A DNA stretch of 64,000 nucleotides from Croceivirga sp. (GTDB lineage Bacteria; Bacteroidota; Bacteroidia; Flavobacteriales; Flavobacteriaceae), in assembly GCA_028284285.1 (NCBI GenBank), contig JANQSA010000051.1:163191-227190 (forward strand), in the 5' to 3' direction. The position numbers were made by a program, and so were the translations under genes. Of the stretch, positions 1 through 8,590 are shown one piece after another (positions within the stretch are counted from its first letter, which is position 1; each line of letters begins with the position of its first letter). The notes under the pieces were generated by a model that was given only the letters and a program-made list of their open reading frames with translations, did not search any database and was not told the origin of the DNA.

Positions 1-525
1 GCTCGCCAAAACATAGTAGGCTCTACAATTCTTAGGGTCCAGCGACATGGCCCGCTTCCCATTCTTCTTAATGGAACTGGAGATAAACATGGCCTTAAAC
101 CCTTTAAACTGAATACTAAAGCTTTCCACCAGAGCGAGCAATGCATAATCTTCAGAGTTTTTATCATCCAGATCATCCATTAAATCGACAGCGATATCAA
201 TTTCCTCCTCGGCCTTTTCTTTATTTTCCCGGGCGAGATAAAATATGGCCGCATAATACTGAAGATAGGACTGCCAGTAGGTGAGCAAACGGTTCGGACT
301 ATTTTTGGCCAGTCGTTTGAGTTGTTCCTGAATGACTTGTAAGGGTGCTGCGTCTTTTTGTATGTTGGATTGCACAAAAGCATTGAATATTTTTCCCTGG
401 ATCCCGTTCAGCACCTCCTTTTCCTGGGCATTAAGCGGCATTATAGTCTTATGTTGAGGGACTGTATTGGAACAGTTAAGGGTAAGAATGGCAAAACTCA
501 GATAGAGTAAAAAGACATTTTTCAT
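1..525 (-). CDS. Putative lipoprotein, TPR-like (3' end beyond window)
   Basis: The reading frame stays open from the ATG at 525 down to base 1, giving 175 codons with no stop, so the gene runs off the left edge. The N-terminus has a short hydrophobic segment and a lipobox ending in LTLNC (Cys18), so the product is probably an exported lipoprotein. The rest is helical, with segments such as YWQSYLQYYAAIFYLAREN and an ending MSLDPKNCRAYYVLAS that reads like a tetratricopeptide unit; this is a family-level guess. The ATG lies 5 bases from an operator copy at 531-554, so the gene probably belongs to the regulon of the winged-helix protein encoded just upstream. The function is unknown. Confidence 0.75.
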   Translation of the reverse strand, partial: MKNVFLLYLSFAILTLNCSNTVPQHKTIMPLNAQEKEVLNGIQGKIFNAFVQSNIQKDAAPLQVIQEQLKRLAKNSPNRLLTYWQSYLQYYAAIFYLARENKEKAEEEIDIAVDLMDDLDDKNSEDYALLALVESFSIQFKGFKAMFISSSIKKNGKRAMSLDPKNCRAYYVLAS

Positions 526-530
526 ATGAG

Positions 531-554
531 TATAAATTAGTTTATGTTATAAAC
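531..554 (-). promoter_or_regulatory. Operator copy 2, upstream of the truncated lipoprotein gene
   Basis: This site matches the 1502-1525 site at 21 of 24 positions. In minus orientation it has three half-sites, GTTTATA, ATAAAC and TTTATA, forming overlapping inverted repeats. It fills almost the whole gap between the regulator's stop and the lipoprotein start, and would cover the leader. The matching -7 box next to it (TCAATTCA) is degenerate, so this promoter may be weaker than the one at 1526-1554. Confidence 0.6.
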
Positions 555-570
555 TGAATTGATAAAAAAA

Positions 571-864
571 TTATTCAATGTATTCTTTTAATATCTTGAC
601 GTAGTGCTCAAAAGCGGTAAGTCCTATTGGGGTTATGGACACTTTGGTATGTTGGTAATTGTTTAAAAAACCCTTTTCAATGGTAACATATTTACATTTT
701 TCAAGCTTCTTCAATTGCACACTTATGTTACCACTGCTGGCCCCGGTAATATCTTTTATTTCATTAAAACTTGAGGGCCCATTGCTAATTAAATAGGAGA
801 TAATCGCCAGACGAAGCTGTGAGTGTAGGATGGGATTGAGTAATTTAAATTTATTGTTTTTCAT
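571..864 (-). CDS. Winged-helix transcriptional regulator (MarR/ArsR-like)
   Basis: The 97-residue protein is a single winged helix-turn-helix domain. Residues about 10-60 (LRLAIISYLISNGPSSFNEI, then ITGASSGNISVQLKKLEKC) form the helix-turn-helix with a recognition helix, and the wing follows (YVTIEKGF...TKVSITPIGL). This layout is typical of small Bacteroidota winged-helix regulators often encoded beside membrane proteins. No metal or ligand site is evident. It lies 11 bases downstream of the membrane-protein gene and is probably cotranscribed with it. Two near-identical inverted-repeat sites flank the pair, so it probably represses its own operon and the next gene. The ligand is unknown. 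Confidence 0.85.
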   Translation of the reverse strand: MKNNKFKLLNPILHSQLRLAIISYLISNGPSSFNEIKDITGASSGNISVQLKKLEKCKYVTIEKGFLNNYQHTKVSITPIGLTAFEHYVKILKEYIE

Positions 865-875
865 CTGGACATTAC

Positions 876-1478
876 TTATGCACTTCGCAATGGGCTTTTC
901 GCAAGCTTATTTTTTGATTTCATAAATAGATATAGTCCCGGAAGCATTACCGCAAAAAACGATGAAGCAGATAGGACCAAAGGTTGGTACAACCAATCTA
1001 CCCTAAAGCATGCAATTCCCGCCAGGTTAATAGCAACACTTGAAAGAATAAGTACGTTACTTTTCAGTGCTATTCCGGAAACCAGAATGCCAATGGCCAA
1101 TAGAATTAGGATAACGGGACTTAGATTTTCGCCTAGCAATGGAGCGAAGAAAAAACCTAATAGCATTTTATTGAGCGCTAAAACCACCCAGGTTTTTGAA
1201 AGTATGGAACTGATTTGATTGGCCGGACGATTTTGCCGCTTCCGTCTGTAGTAAAGAAATGTGAACAATAGGCCAAACGGAATGGCCAGATAGGGATACC
1301 AGTTAATTGCGTAGAATTCGTTGTAAAGTAAAACGAACTGTGTCAAAGCGATCACCGCGACAAAAAGCCCCCAAAAGACATAAATAAAGCCATTCTCTTC
1401 AAAGCGGGTTTTTGCTTCTTCAATGACCGCTCCAATCAGTTGAATACTCTCTTGCGGACTCATCTTGCCTGTACTCAT
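876..1478 (-). CDS. Polytopic membrane protein of unknown function
   Basis: A 200-residue protein with about six hydrophobic segments: near residues 30-52 (YVFWGLFVAVIALTQF), 60-78, 95-113, 118-138, 142-158 and 165-185. The short cytosolic start (STGKMSPQESIQLIGAVIEE) resembles the N-terminal helix common in Flavobacteriia membrane proteins paired with winged-helix regulators. It is the first gene of the regulator operon, with the operator at 1502-1525 just upstream of its start. I do not recognise a specific family. A role in sensing, or as the target of the regulator, is inferred only from context. Confidence 0.75.
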   Translation of the reverse strand: MSTGKMSPQESIQLIGAVIEEAKTRFEENGFIYVFWGLFVAVIALTQFVLLYNEFYAINWYPYLAIPFGLLFTFLYYRRKRQNRPANQISSILSKTWVVLALNKMLLGFFFAPLLGENLSPVILILLAIGILVSGIALKSNVLILSSVAINLAGIACFRVDWLYQPLVLSASSFFAVMLPGLYLFMKSKNKLAKSPLRSA

Positions 1479-1501
1479 TGTAATGAATTCTTTTCTGTAA
1501 A

Positions 1502-1525
1502 TATAAACTAGTTTATAGTATAAAC
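1502..1525 (-). promoter_or_regulatory. Operator copy 1 of the winged-helix regulator operon
   Basis: It contains the perfect 16-bp palindrome TATAAACTAGTTTATA (1502-1517), overlapped by a second inverted repeat, GTTTATA-G-TATAAAC (1511-1525). It abuts the -7 box at 1526-1533 and covers the expected transcription start, as for a repressor site. Its partner is at 531-554. Confidence 0.65.
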
Positions 1526-1554
1526 CAAATTTATCTTTTTCAGCTACAGGGAAA
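1526..1554 (-). promoter_or_regulatory. Bacteroidota-type promoter of the membrane protein/regulator operon
   Basis: Read on the minus strand there is an exact TAnnTTTG -7 element, TAAATTTG (1533 down to 1526). A TTTC at 1554-1551 stands where the -33 TTTG/TTG element belongs, with a spacer of about 17-18 bases. The operator at 1502-1525 follows at once. Confidence 0.55.
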
Positions 1555-1719
1555 CTATCTTTAGGTTGGTTTGATGTGTAAAAGTGTAGGATTGCAAGCG
1601 CCCGGCACTTTTGGTTTTAGGCATCTGTTAAAGTATTCTCAAATATTTCCGGAAAAAGCTTCTCCATGCAACCCTGGAAAACACCAACTGTCTTTGAGGT
1701 AGAACATAAAATCAGTTAG

Positions 1720-2160
1720 ATGAAAAGACTAGTCATGACGGTAATGGTAGGTGTAGCCATCGTATTCGCGGGAAATGCGCAGGAGTACAAAATAATCACC
1801 AGTGTAGAGTCCATAGTGCCCAGTGGTTTGGGACGTTCCCGAATTATTAACGCCCAGGAGGACAAGGACTACCAGGAATATACCAGTGTACAAACCGAAG
1901 AAGATAATACAAGAAACAAATCCGACCGAAGTGCCATTCGGGTAAAGAATTTTGAAGAAACCAAATTGCTGAACTTCTTTAACCTGGGAGGCATCCGATT
2001 TCAAAACATCGCCGCCAACGATGCCCTCTTGACGTCCAAGATCAATGCTATGATCGCTGAGGGGTGGGAATTGGCTTTTGTGACCAGCGCCGTGGAGAGT
2101 GCGGCGGGCAAAGGCGATGCTAATGGTATTTTTATTACACGCTATATTTTTAAGCGATAG
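1720..2160 (+). CDS. Secreted hypothetical protein, DUF4177-like C-terminus
   Basis: A 146-residue protein with a clear signal peptide (MKRLVMTVMVGVAIVFAGNAQ, cleavage after AQ). The mature part begins EYKIITSVESIVPSG and ends with a conserved-looking segment, INAMIAEGWELAFVTSA then GIFITRYIFKR. Such 'I-x-x-x-AEGWEL' stretches occur in small DUF4177-type domains; the assignment here is tentative. A stem-loop terminator follows directly, so it is probably monocistronic. The function is unknown. Confidence 0.7.
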   Translation: MKRLVMTVMVGVAIVFAGNAQEYKIITSVESIVPSGLGRSRIINAQEDKDYQEYTSVQTEEDNTRNKSDRSAIRVKNFEETKLLNFFNLGGIRFQNIAANDALLTSKINAMIAEGWELAFVTSAVESAAGKGDANGIFITRYIFKR

Positions 2161-2179
2161 ATTGATTGATAGTTGATTG

Positions 2180-2209
2180 AAAAGCCTTCCACAAACGGGA
2201 GGCTTTTTT
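2180..2209 (+). terminator. Rho-independent terminator
   Basis: The stem AAAAGCCT...AGGCTTTT with inner TCC/GGG pairing, a loop around ACAAAC and a T run lies about 20 bases after the stop of the 1720-2160 gene. Confidence 0.8.
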
Positions 2210-2371
2210 AGTACTATGACGTAAAAACGGGGTTTTCACTGATTTCCGATACCGCTTTTGATCAAACAAAGCAGATTGACCTAAAACATTTTGCGTTTCG
2301 CAACATTTGTTTCAGTTAGTTACAGACATTTCCTACGTTCGTACGACCAATCCTTTGAAGAAAAGGGGGTA

Positions 2372-3724
2372 ATGTCCTTACGAATGCGTTGTATAAAATA
2401 TCTTTTTGTCCCCTTCTTTACTATGGCTATGGGATTTTCACAAACTGGCCCGGGAGGTGTTGGGACTACGGATGGGGTATCGGCATTAAGGATATGGTAC
2501 TCGTCTTCCTCCGGGGTGGTGGCTACCGGAACCACCATTGATTCCCTTAGAAACTTAGCGGGTGTTTCTGCCTTTGATGTAGGAGAAGTGAGTGGTCAAC
2601 GCCCGACACTTGTCCCCGGCGCTGTTAACGGATATGCCGAGATCAGTTTTTCAGGCTCCAATAGATTGAGGACCGGATTGACGCTAACCCCGGCCAATTT
2701 TATTGTCAACCAGGCCTCTTCTTTTTTGGTAACACGTGCAGACAACCTCTCGCAACGTTCCTGCGTTTACACTACGGACCCGCTGGTAGGATCTACCCGG
2801 TTCACAAATCATATTCCATGGAGTGGTACCGTTTACTTCGATATCGGTACCTGCTGTGGATCCAACGCAAGGATACAGGTAGGGGGATTAAGTGGTTTAT
2901 TGAACTATTCCTACTGGTCCTATGATGCCCATCCGTCAACAGGAAAACAGCTGTACCGCAATGGATCTTTGCTGCAGAGCAGGGCGAATACGACCACCTA
3001 CACCAGTTATGCCTCCCAACGTTTCAATGTAGGAGGAAATACTTCGGGAACACAGGGTTTTAGAGGAGATGTCACTGAACTTATTGTTTTTAATCAAAGA
3101 GTAAACTCCGCCCAACGGATCATTGTTGAGAACTATCTTGCGGCCAAATACGGACTGTCCAGCGCTTCCAATGATGTATACGATGAGGACAATGCTGTAA
3201 ACGGTGACTTTGACCACGATGTTGCCGGAATTGGACGTATCGATGCCTCCAATATCCATAACGATGCCCTGGGTACGGGGATCATCAGAATGTCGGGCGC
3301 AACGGACCTTGACAACAACGAATTTCTACTATGGGGACATGACAACGGTACACTTACCATGGATAATACTACCAATATTCCATCCGGCGCTTCCCGTGTG
3401 CGATTGGACCGGATCTGGCGGGTTAGCGAATCGGATCTTTCAGGAGGGGGTGTTGATGTGGGAGCGGTAACGCTGAATGTAGATATGTCGGGAATTACAG
3501 GATTTAACACTGCTGACCGTTTACAGCTTTTGGTGGATACGGATAACGATGGGAGCTTCGCGGATGAGAGTCCAATTTCAAATGCCGTGGCTCTCGGAAG
3601 TAATGTATTTCAGTTTAATGGGGTAACGGCCCTTTCGGATAATACCCGGTTTACTTTTGCCGTTGGCGGGGTAGGCACCATAATTACCAACAGAAGAATT
3701 ACCTATCGGCTTACTCCGAATTAA
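2372..3724 (+). CDS. Secreted LamG/concanavalin-like surface protein
   Basis: The start at 2372 is chosen because it puts a signal peptide at the N-terminus (MSLRMRCIKYLFVPFFTMAMGFSQ split as n-region, h-region and SQ end); the frame is open further upstream to 2291. The product is 450 residues. The first half resembles LamG/concanavalin-like lectin domains of Flavobacteriia surface proteins, ending in the typical helix RIIVENYLAAKYGL. The second half begins with HDVAGIGRID and is beta-rich (RIWRVSESD, LLVDTDNDGSF), as in proteins usually exported by the type IX system. The C-terminus (ITNRRITYRLTPN) is not a sorting domain I recognise, so the export route is open. Ligand unknown. Confidence 0.75.
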   Translation: MSLRMRCIKYLFVPFFTMAMGFSQTGPGGVGTTDGVSALRIWYSSSSGVVATGTTIDSLRNLAGVSAFDVGEVSGQRPTLVPGAVNGYAEISFSGSNRLRTGLTLTPANFIVNQASSFLVTRADNLSQRSCVYTTDPLVGSTRFTNHIPWSGTVYFDIGTCCGSNARIQVGGLSGLLNYSYWSYDAHPSTGKQLYRNGSLLQSRANTTTYTSYASQRFNVGGNTSGTQGFRGDVTELIVFNQRVNSAQRIIVENYLAAKYGLSSASNDVYDEDNAVNGDFDHDVAGIGRIDASNIHNDALGTGIIRMSGATDLDNNEFLLWGHDNGTLTMDNTTNIPSGASRVRLDRIWRVSESDLSGGGVDVGAVTLNVDMSGITGFNTADRLQLLVDTDNDGSFADESPISNAVALGSNVFQFNGVTALSDNTRFTFAVGGVGTIITNRRITYRLTPN

Positions 3725-3744
3725 TGGCTACTCTACCGGTCCCA

Positions 3745-4563
3745 TTACCACCAGACCACAAAAACTTTTTCAATAGTCCCATCAGGTTTTTTAACCCAAA
3801 GCATGGGTGCGTTTTCTTTGACCATCCGTAGGTTGACTTCCATCAGGGTTTCAAAATGACTTTTCCAGGGTACATCCTGGTGAGGGGCAATTACCCACTC
3901 CAATTTCCTGGGGATATAGAATTGACAGGGGTTAAATTCGGGGGAATTTAATACGTCAAAGCGGATCCAGGTTCCTGCAATGCACTTGGTATTCAAAGGT
4001 CTGATCGAAGTGGTTTTGCCATAAGGGGCAAAAAGTTGGGCTTTAAAACAGCATTGTTGTGCTATGGTGATCGGATCAATGTTCGCGGTTTCCCAGTACG
4101 GTGCGAGGCTTTTGTGAAAGAGCAAAGGGAATTGCTTATCCTTTAATTTATCGAGTTTGGTATAGAACATGTCCCTTTTATTAGGGCCCATTAAACGATA
4201 GATGGGCTCTGATATTTCCGGATGGATAATATAGAACTTGTAGGCCAGTTCCACATGCACTAGTTGCTCCGTGCGTTCCTCCCGAAGTATGAAGTCCAGT
4301 TCTCCCAGGCGGATTTTCCCTTCATCGATCAAAAGATTGGAAAAAACAATGGTATAGGCCTTAGAACTGCTGATCAGGTTTTTGAAAACAACCTCCATTT
4401 GATGCCCTAGGCGAAGATGTTCAGGAAGTGCCATAGTGTCGGAAGCGGAGAGATCAATCTCCGGAAACTGAAATTGTTGCAATCCAAATTGTTGTTTTTT
4501 CCAAAGGGGAGGGGTGTTGACGAAGCCTTCGAATACTGCTTTCATTTGGTAAATGTATTTCAT
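3745..4563 (-). CDS. DUF1853 family protein
   Basis: A 272-residue soluble protein recognised as DUF1853 by the core GELDFIL (residues 87-93) followed by HVELAYKFY (103-111). This D...ExxYK pattern resembles a PD-(D/E)XK nuclease-type active site, which is an inference; no activity is established for the family. It also has the aromatic C-terminus KVFVVWW. The start at 4563 is used, though the Met at residue 7 is possible. The gene is convergent with the LamG-like gene, 20 bases apart, and has no evident functional partner here. Confidence 0.8.
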   Translation of the reverse strand: MKYIYQMKAVFEGFVNTPPLWKKQQFGLQQFQFPEIDLSASDTMALPEHLRLGHQMEVVFKNLISSSKAYTIVFSNLLIDEGKIRLGELDFILREERTEQLVHVELAYKFYIIHPEISEPIYRLMGPNKRDMFYTKLDKLKDKQFPLLFHKSLAPYWETANIDPITIAQQCCFKAQLFAPYGKTTSIRPLNTKCIAGTWIRFDVLNSPEFNPCQFYIPRKLEWVIAPHQDVPWKSHFETLMEVNLRMVKENAPMLWVKKPDGTIEKVFVVWW

Positions 4564-4707
4564 TTTACTTCATAGGGTCCGTACCAAGCGATCGGAGCCA
4601 AAATCCCGGGATAAAAAACAGCGGATAGGGTTTAGCTACAATCCTTAGATCATGAATGTTCGGTAACGAAATCGACCTTTGTTCGTCACCAGTGAAAACC
4701 AGTCAAA

Positions 4708-5751
4708 ATGATACCACCCAAAAAAGTACTACTACCATTTTTCTTGAAGGTACTGATAGTTACCGCACAACAGCAGGTTGACCTGCCCTCCAGGACCGAG
4801 CTGGAAAAACGCCTTGTTGAAAACAATGTTCCTGCCCTTGGTGTAGGCACGATAGAAAATGGCGAAATAACCAACGCCTTTGTGATCGGGAAACTCAAGG
4901 AAAATACGATCGCCCCCAATGATGCCATTTTCGATACGGCTTCTATAACGAAATCCGTAACGACCTTGCTCACGCTTAGATTGGCAGATAGTGGCGTATT
5001 TAACCTGGACGAGCCGCTGCACCAATATTGGGTTGATCCTGATGTCGCGGATGACCCTTTCCATAAAAGATTGACGGCTCGCCATATTCTGGGGCATAGA
5101 TCAGGATTCAAAAACTGGCGGTATATGAACGAGGAGAATACCTTAGCTTTTGATTTTGAGCCGGGTACTAAGGTCCAATATTCAGGGGAAGGCTTTGAAT
5201 ATCTTAAGGAAGCGCTTACGAGAAAATTTGACAGATCGTTTAGTGATTTGGTTCATCAGGAGGTATTTCATCCGTATCAAATGGATAACTCTCATGTGGT
5301 CTGGAACAGCGCTATTGATTTGACAAAACTCGCCATTGCGCATAATTCGGAACTGGAACCGTATGATTTTGATATCACGGAAAGAAAAACAGCAAGTGCT
5401 GCGGATAACTTTATGACCACGGTGAATGACCTTTGCCTTTTTGGCAAAGCAATATTGGAAAAGAAAGGGCTATCGGATGCGGTATACCGCGAAATGGTAA
5501 CAGCGAAATCCCCGGTAAAAGATGGTGTGGCCTTCGGATTGGGCTGGATAGTATTTGAAAATCTCGGGGATGGTGACTATGCGCTTTTAAATGCAGGAAG
5601 TGATACCGGAGTTAATGCGATACTCCTTTTACTTCCCAAGTCACAAACCGGTTTGGTCTTGCTAACCAATGGGGATAACGGCAGAAAACTGGTCATGCAG
5701 TTAATAGGTGATACTTTAACCGTTGGGCCAGAGATCTTAAGTCGATTCTAA
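4708..5751 (+). CDS. Serine hydrolase, class C beta-lactamase/PBP-like
   Basis: A 347-residue protein with an N-terminal hydrophobic segment (KKVLLPFFLKVLIVTAQ) that looks like a signal peptide. The SxxK motif is SITK (Ser79, Lys82), in TASITKSVTTLLTLRLAD. A YSG motif (KVQYSGEGFEYLKEAL) stands at the Y-x-N position, and a late GSDTGVN may take the place of the KTG-like box. Family members hydrolyse peptides, esters or beta-lactams; which one applies cannot be read from the sequence. Its periplasmic location is inferred. The gene stands alone between a minus-strand DUF1853 gene and the VWA/AAA pair. Confidence 0.82.
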   Translation: MIPPKKVLLPFFLKVLIVTAQQQVDLPSRTELEKRLVENNVPALGVGTIENGEITNAFVIGKLKENTIAPNDAIFDTASITKSVTTLLTLRLADSGVFNLDEPLHQYWVDPDVADDPFHKRLTARHILGHRSGFKNWRYMNEENTLAFDFEPGTKVQYSGEGFEYLKEALTRKFDRSFSDLVHQEVFHPYQMDNSHVVWNSAIDLTKLAIAHNSELEPYDFDITERKTASAADNFMTTVNDLCLFGKAILEKKGLSDAVYREMVTAKSPVKDGVAFGLGWIVFENLGDGDYALLNAGSDTGVNAILLLLPKSQTGLVLLTNGDNGRKLVMQLIGDTLTVGPEILSRF

Positions 5752-5893
5752 GTGAGATCTGTAAAGGTTTCAAAAGTGTGGCAAGTCTTTATCCATAAAG
5801 CGTTCAGAAGTATTTACAATCCCAAAACGAATACATTGCGTTAACTTTTCTTAAAAGATTTTTTCGCTTCCAAGAATAGCGTAATTTTAACAA

Positions 5894-7060
5894 ATGGCTA
5901 TGGAACTGAGAAAAGGATTTCGTTTTACTACCTACGAAGCCCCGGACCAATCTCCCTTTGAGAAGTTATTTGAGATTTTCCAGGAATTGATTACGCATAC
6001 TTCCGGGGATTTTGATGAAGCGATTGATTGGTTGCGGGAGTTAGACAAGGAATATGAGCTCACGGACGATGAGTATACCATTGATGACTTCATTGAGGAC
6101 CTAAAACGCAAGGGCTATATCCGGGAAGAGTTTGAAGAGGGAGCAGGGCGACCCGGAGAAGAAGGGGAAGATGGCGAAGACGGTGAAGGTCCGAGGGGAA
6201 AAATAAGCATTACGGCCAAATTGGAACGTATGCTCCGGCAACGCGCCCTGGATCAAATCTTTGGAAAGATTAAACGCAGTGGTTCGGGAAATCACAGGAC
6301 CGGAAAATTAGGGCAAGGAGATGAACACTCCGGAGAGTTCAGAGAATATCGCTATGGAGATTCCCTGGAACGCATCTCTATGACGGAAAGCCTGAAAAAT
6401 GCGCAGATCAATCACGGCATTGGAAATTTCGCATTGGACGAAGGGGATTTGGTGGTAGAAGACACCGAGTTTAAGGCGCAAATGAGTACGGTTTTGATGA
6501 TAGACATCAGCCACAGTATGATCCTGTATGGCGAGGACCGCATTACACCCGCCAAGAAAGTGGCTATGGCCCTGGCGGAGTTGATCACCACCCGCTATCC
6601 GAAGGACACCCTGGATATTTTGGTATTTGGCAACGATGCCTGGCCTATACCCATCAAGGAATTGCCCTATTTAAAGGTGGGGCCCTATCATACCAATACC
6701 GTCGCCGGTCTGCAGTTGGCCATGGACATGCTCAGGAGGAAACGGAACACCAACAAACAGATCTTTATGATCACCGATGGGAAGCCCAGCTGTATCCGTT
6801 TACCCAATGGAGATTACTATAAAAACAGCGTGGGATTGGATGATTATATTGTTGAAAAATGCTACAATATGGCGGCTCAGGCCCGGAAATTACATATTCC
6901 CATCACCACATTCATGATCGCTCAGGATCCTTATCTCATGCAATTTGTGCGCGAGTTCACGGCAACCAATCGGGGAAAGGCGTTTTATACAGGACTGAAA
7001 GGGCTGGGCGAAATGATCTTTGAGGACTACGAAAACAATAGAAAGAAAAGAATAAAGTAA
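5894..7060 (+). CDS. VWA domain protein partnered with a MoxR-type ATPase
   Basis: A 388-residue cytosolic protein. The first 80 residues are helical and acidic. Residues 80-103 form a Gly/Glu/Asp linker. A von Willebrand A domain follows from about 198, with the MIDAS motif DISHS (204-208) and ITDGKPS further on, so it should bind a divalent metal ion. It is followed 66 bases later by a magnesium-chelatase-like AAA gene. Such AAA/VWA pairs (RavA-ViaA, MoxR-type) act as chaperone-like remodelling machines, though the client here is unknown. In many operons the AAA gene comes first; here the VWA gene does. Confidence 0.85.
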   Translation: MAMELRKGFRFTTYEAPDQSPFEKLFEIFQELITHTSGDFDEAIDWLRELDKEYELTDDEYTIDDFIEDLKRKGYIREEFEEGAGRPGEEGEDGEDGEGPRGKISITAKLERMLRQRALDQIFGKIKRSGSGNHRTGKLGQGDEHSGEFREYRYGDSLERISMTESLKNAQINHGIGNFALDEGDLVVEDTEFKAQMSTVLMIDISHSMILYGEDRITPAKKVAMALAELITTRYPKDTLDILVFGNDAWPIPIKELPYLKVGPYHTNTVAGLQLAMDMLRRKRNTNKQIFMITDGKPSCIRLPNGDYYKNSVGLDDYIVEKCYNMAAQARKLHIPITTFMIAQDPYLMQFVREFTATNRGKAFYTGLKGLGEMIFEDYENNRKKRIK

Positions 7061-7126
7061 ATAAGAACAAAGGGCCTGGATAAAGGATGTCTTGATTCTT
7101 GTTTCTGACCTCTTGATTAAAAAAAT

Positions 7127-8590
7127 ATGAAAATAGAAAGCATTACCACTTTTGGGGCGCTAAAAAAAGCAGGATACCAACCCCAAAGTATCAAAGAGGA
7201 ATTACGAAAAAATCTCGTCTCGAAGATCCGGGAAGGAGAAAACGTATTTAAAGGGATCTGGGGGTATGAAGACTCTGTGATCCCGGAATTAGAACGTGCG
7301 ATTTTATCGCGTCACAACATTAATTTGTTGGGGTTGCGGGGCCAGGCAAAAACACGATTGGCGCGTCTTATGGTCAATTTGTTAGATGAGTATATTCCTT
7401 TTGTGGAAGGTTCTGAGATCCATGATGATCCGTTCCATCCCATTTCCCGTTATGCCAAGAACCTGTTGGAAGAAAAAAAGGACGCTACCCCTATTTCCTG
7501 GTTAGCCCGGGAAGAACGGTTTTATGAAAAATTAGCTACTCCGGACGTTACAGTGGCGGATTTGATCGGGGATGTAGATCCCATAAAAGCAGCGAATCTA
7601 AAGCTAAGCTATGCGGACGACCGGGTCATCCATTTCGGGATGATCCCCCGGGCCAATCGCTGCATCTTTGTGATCAACGAATTACCGGACTTACAAGCCC
7701 GTATACAAGTGGCGCTCTTCAATATCTTACAGGAAGGGGATGTGCAGATCCGGGGATTTAAACTTCGTTTGCCCCTTGACGTTCAATTTGTGTTTACTGC
7801 TAATCCCGAGGATTATACCAATCGCGGGAGTATCGTAACGCCCTTAAAGGACCGTATCGGTTCACAGATTTTGACCCATTATCCCGAAGACCTGGAAACC
7901 GCTAAGAAGATAACACACCAGGAGGCGCAACTGGATGCACGGCAGGTTGAACAGATATATGTACCCGATTTGGCTAAGGAACTTTTAGAGCAGATTAGCT
8001 TTGAAGCGCGGGATAGCGAGTATGTAGATGCTAAAAGTGGGGTTAGCGCCCGTATGAGTATAACTGCTTTTGAAAACCTGTTAAGCACCGCGGAGCGAAG
8101 AATACTAAAAACGGGTGAAAAAAGCACTACAGTACGTTTGGGCGACTTTTTAGGAGTGATTCCTTCGATTACCGGGAAAATTGAATTGGTGTATGAAGGT
8201 GAACAGGAAGGAGCCGGATACGTTGCTGAGAATTTGCTTGAAGCGGCGGTCAAAACCCTGTTTCCGTCTTTATTTCCGGGAATCAGTAAGTTGGAGCGTA
8301 AAGATGCTATCACGCCTTATGACGACCTGATCGCCTGGTTTTTTGAACAAGATGGTTTTGAACTACTGGATGAAGAGGGTGACGGGGAGTATCAAAACAA
8401 ATTGGATGCCGTAAAACCGCTTAACGACTTAATAGCAGAACATGCCCGGGATATTCCTAAATCGGATCATTATTTTCTAAAAGAACTGCTGTTATGGGGT
8501 TTGGTAGCCCATAAAAAGCTGAGCAAGCATCGTTTTAAAGCGGGACTTCAATTCAAAGATCTATACGGAAGCTACATCAGCGGGCTTTGA
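7127..8590 (+). CDS. MoxR/magnesium-chelatase-type AAA+ ATPase
   Basis: A 487-residue AAA+ protein. Walker A is GLRGQAKT (69-76). The Walker B region CIFVINELPDL has Asn-Glu in place of Asp-Glu. Next come the helix-2/insert-like segment GDVQIRGFKLRLPLDVQFVFTANPEDY (in two parts) and a sensor/arginine-finger region, PLKDRIGSQILTHYP. The C-terminal part is longer than in typical MoxR proteins and resembles the ChlI/BchI-like group. It is most likely cotranscribed with the VWA partner upstream. The last 30 bases overlap the convergent DUF418 gene. Confidence 0.88.
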   Translation: MKIESITTFGALKKAGYQPQSIKEELRKNLVSKIREGENVFKGIWGYEDSVIPELERAILSRHNINLLGLRGQAKTRLARLMVNLLDEYIPFVEGSEIHDDPFHPISRYAKNLLEEKKDATPISWLAREERFYEKLATPDVTVADLIGDVDPIKAANLKLSYADDRVIHFGMIPRANRCIFVINELPDLQARIQVALFNILQEGDVQIRGFKLRLPLDVQFVFTANPEDYTNRGSIVTPLKDRIGSQILTHYPEDLETAKKITHQEAQLDARQVEQIYVPDLAKELLEQISFEARDSEYVDAKSGVSARMSITAFENLLSTAERRILKTGEKSTTVRLGDFLGVIPSITGKIELVYEGEQEGAGYVAENLLEAAVKTLFPSLFPGISKLERKDAITPYDDLIAWFFEQDGFELLDEEGDGEYQNKLDAVKPLNDLIAEHARDIPKSDHYFLKELLLWGLVAHKKLSKHRFKAGLQFKDLYGSYISGL

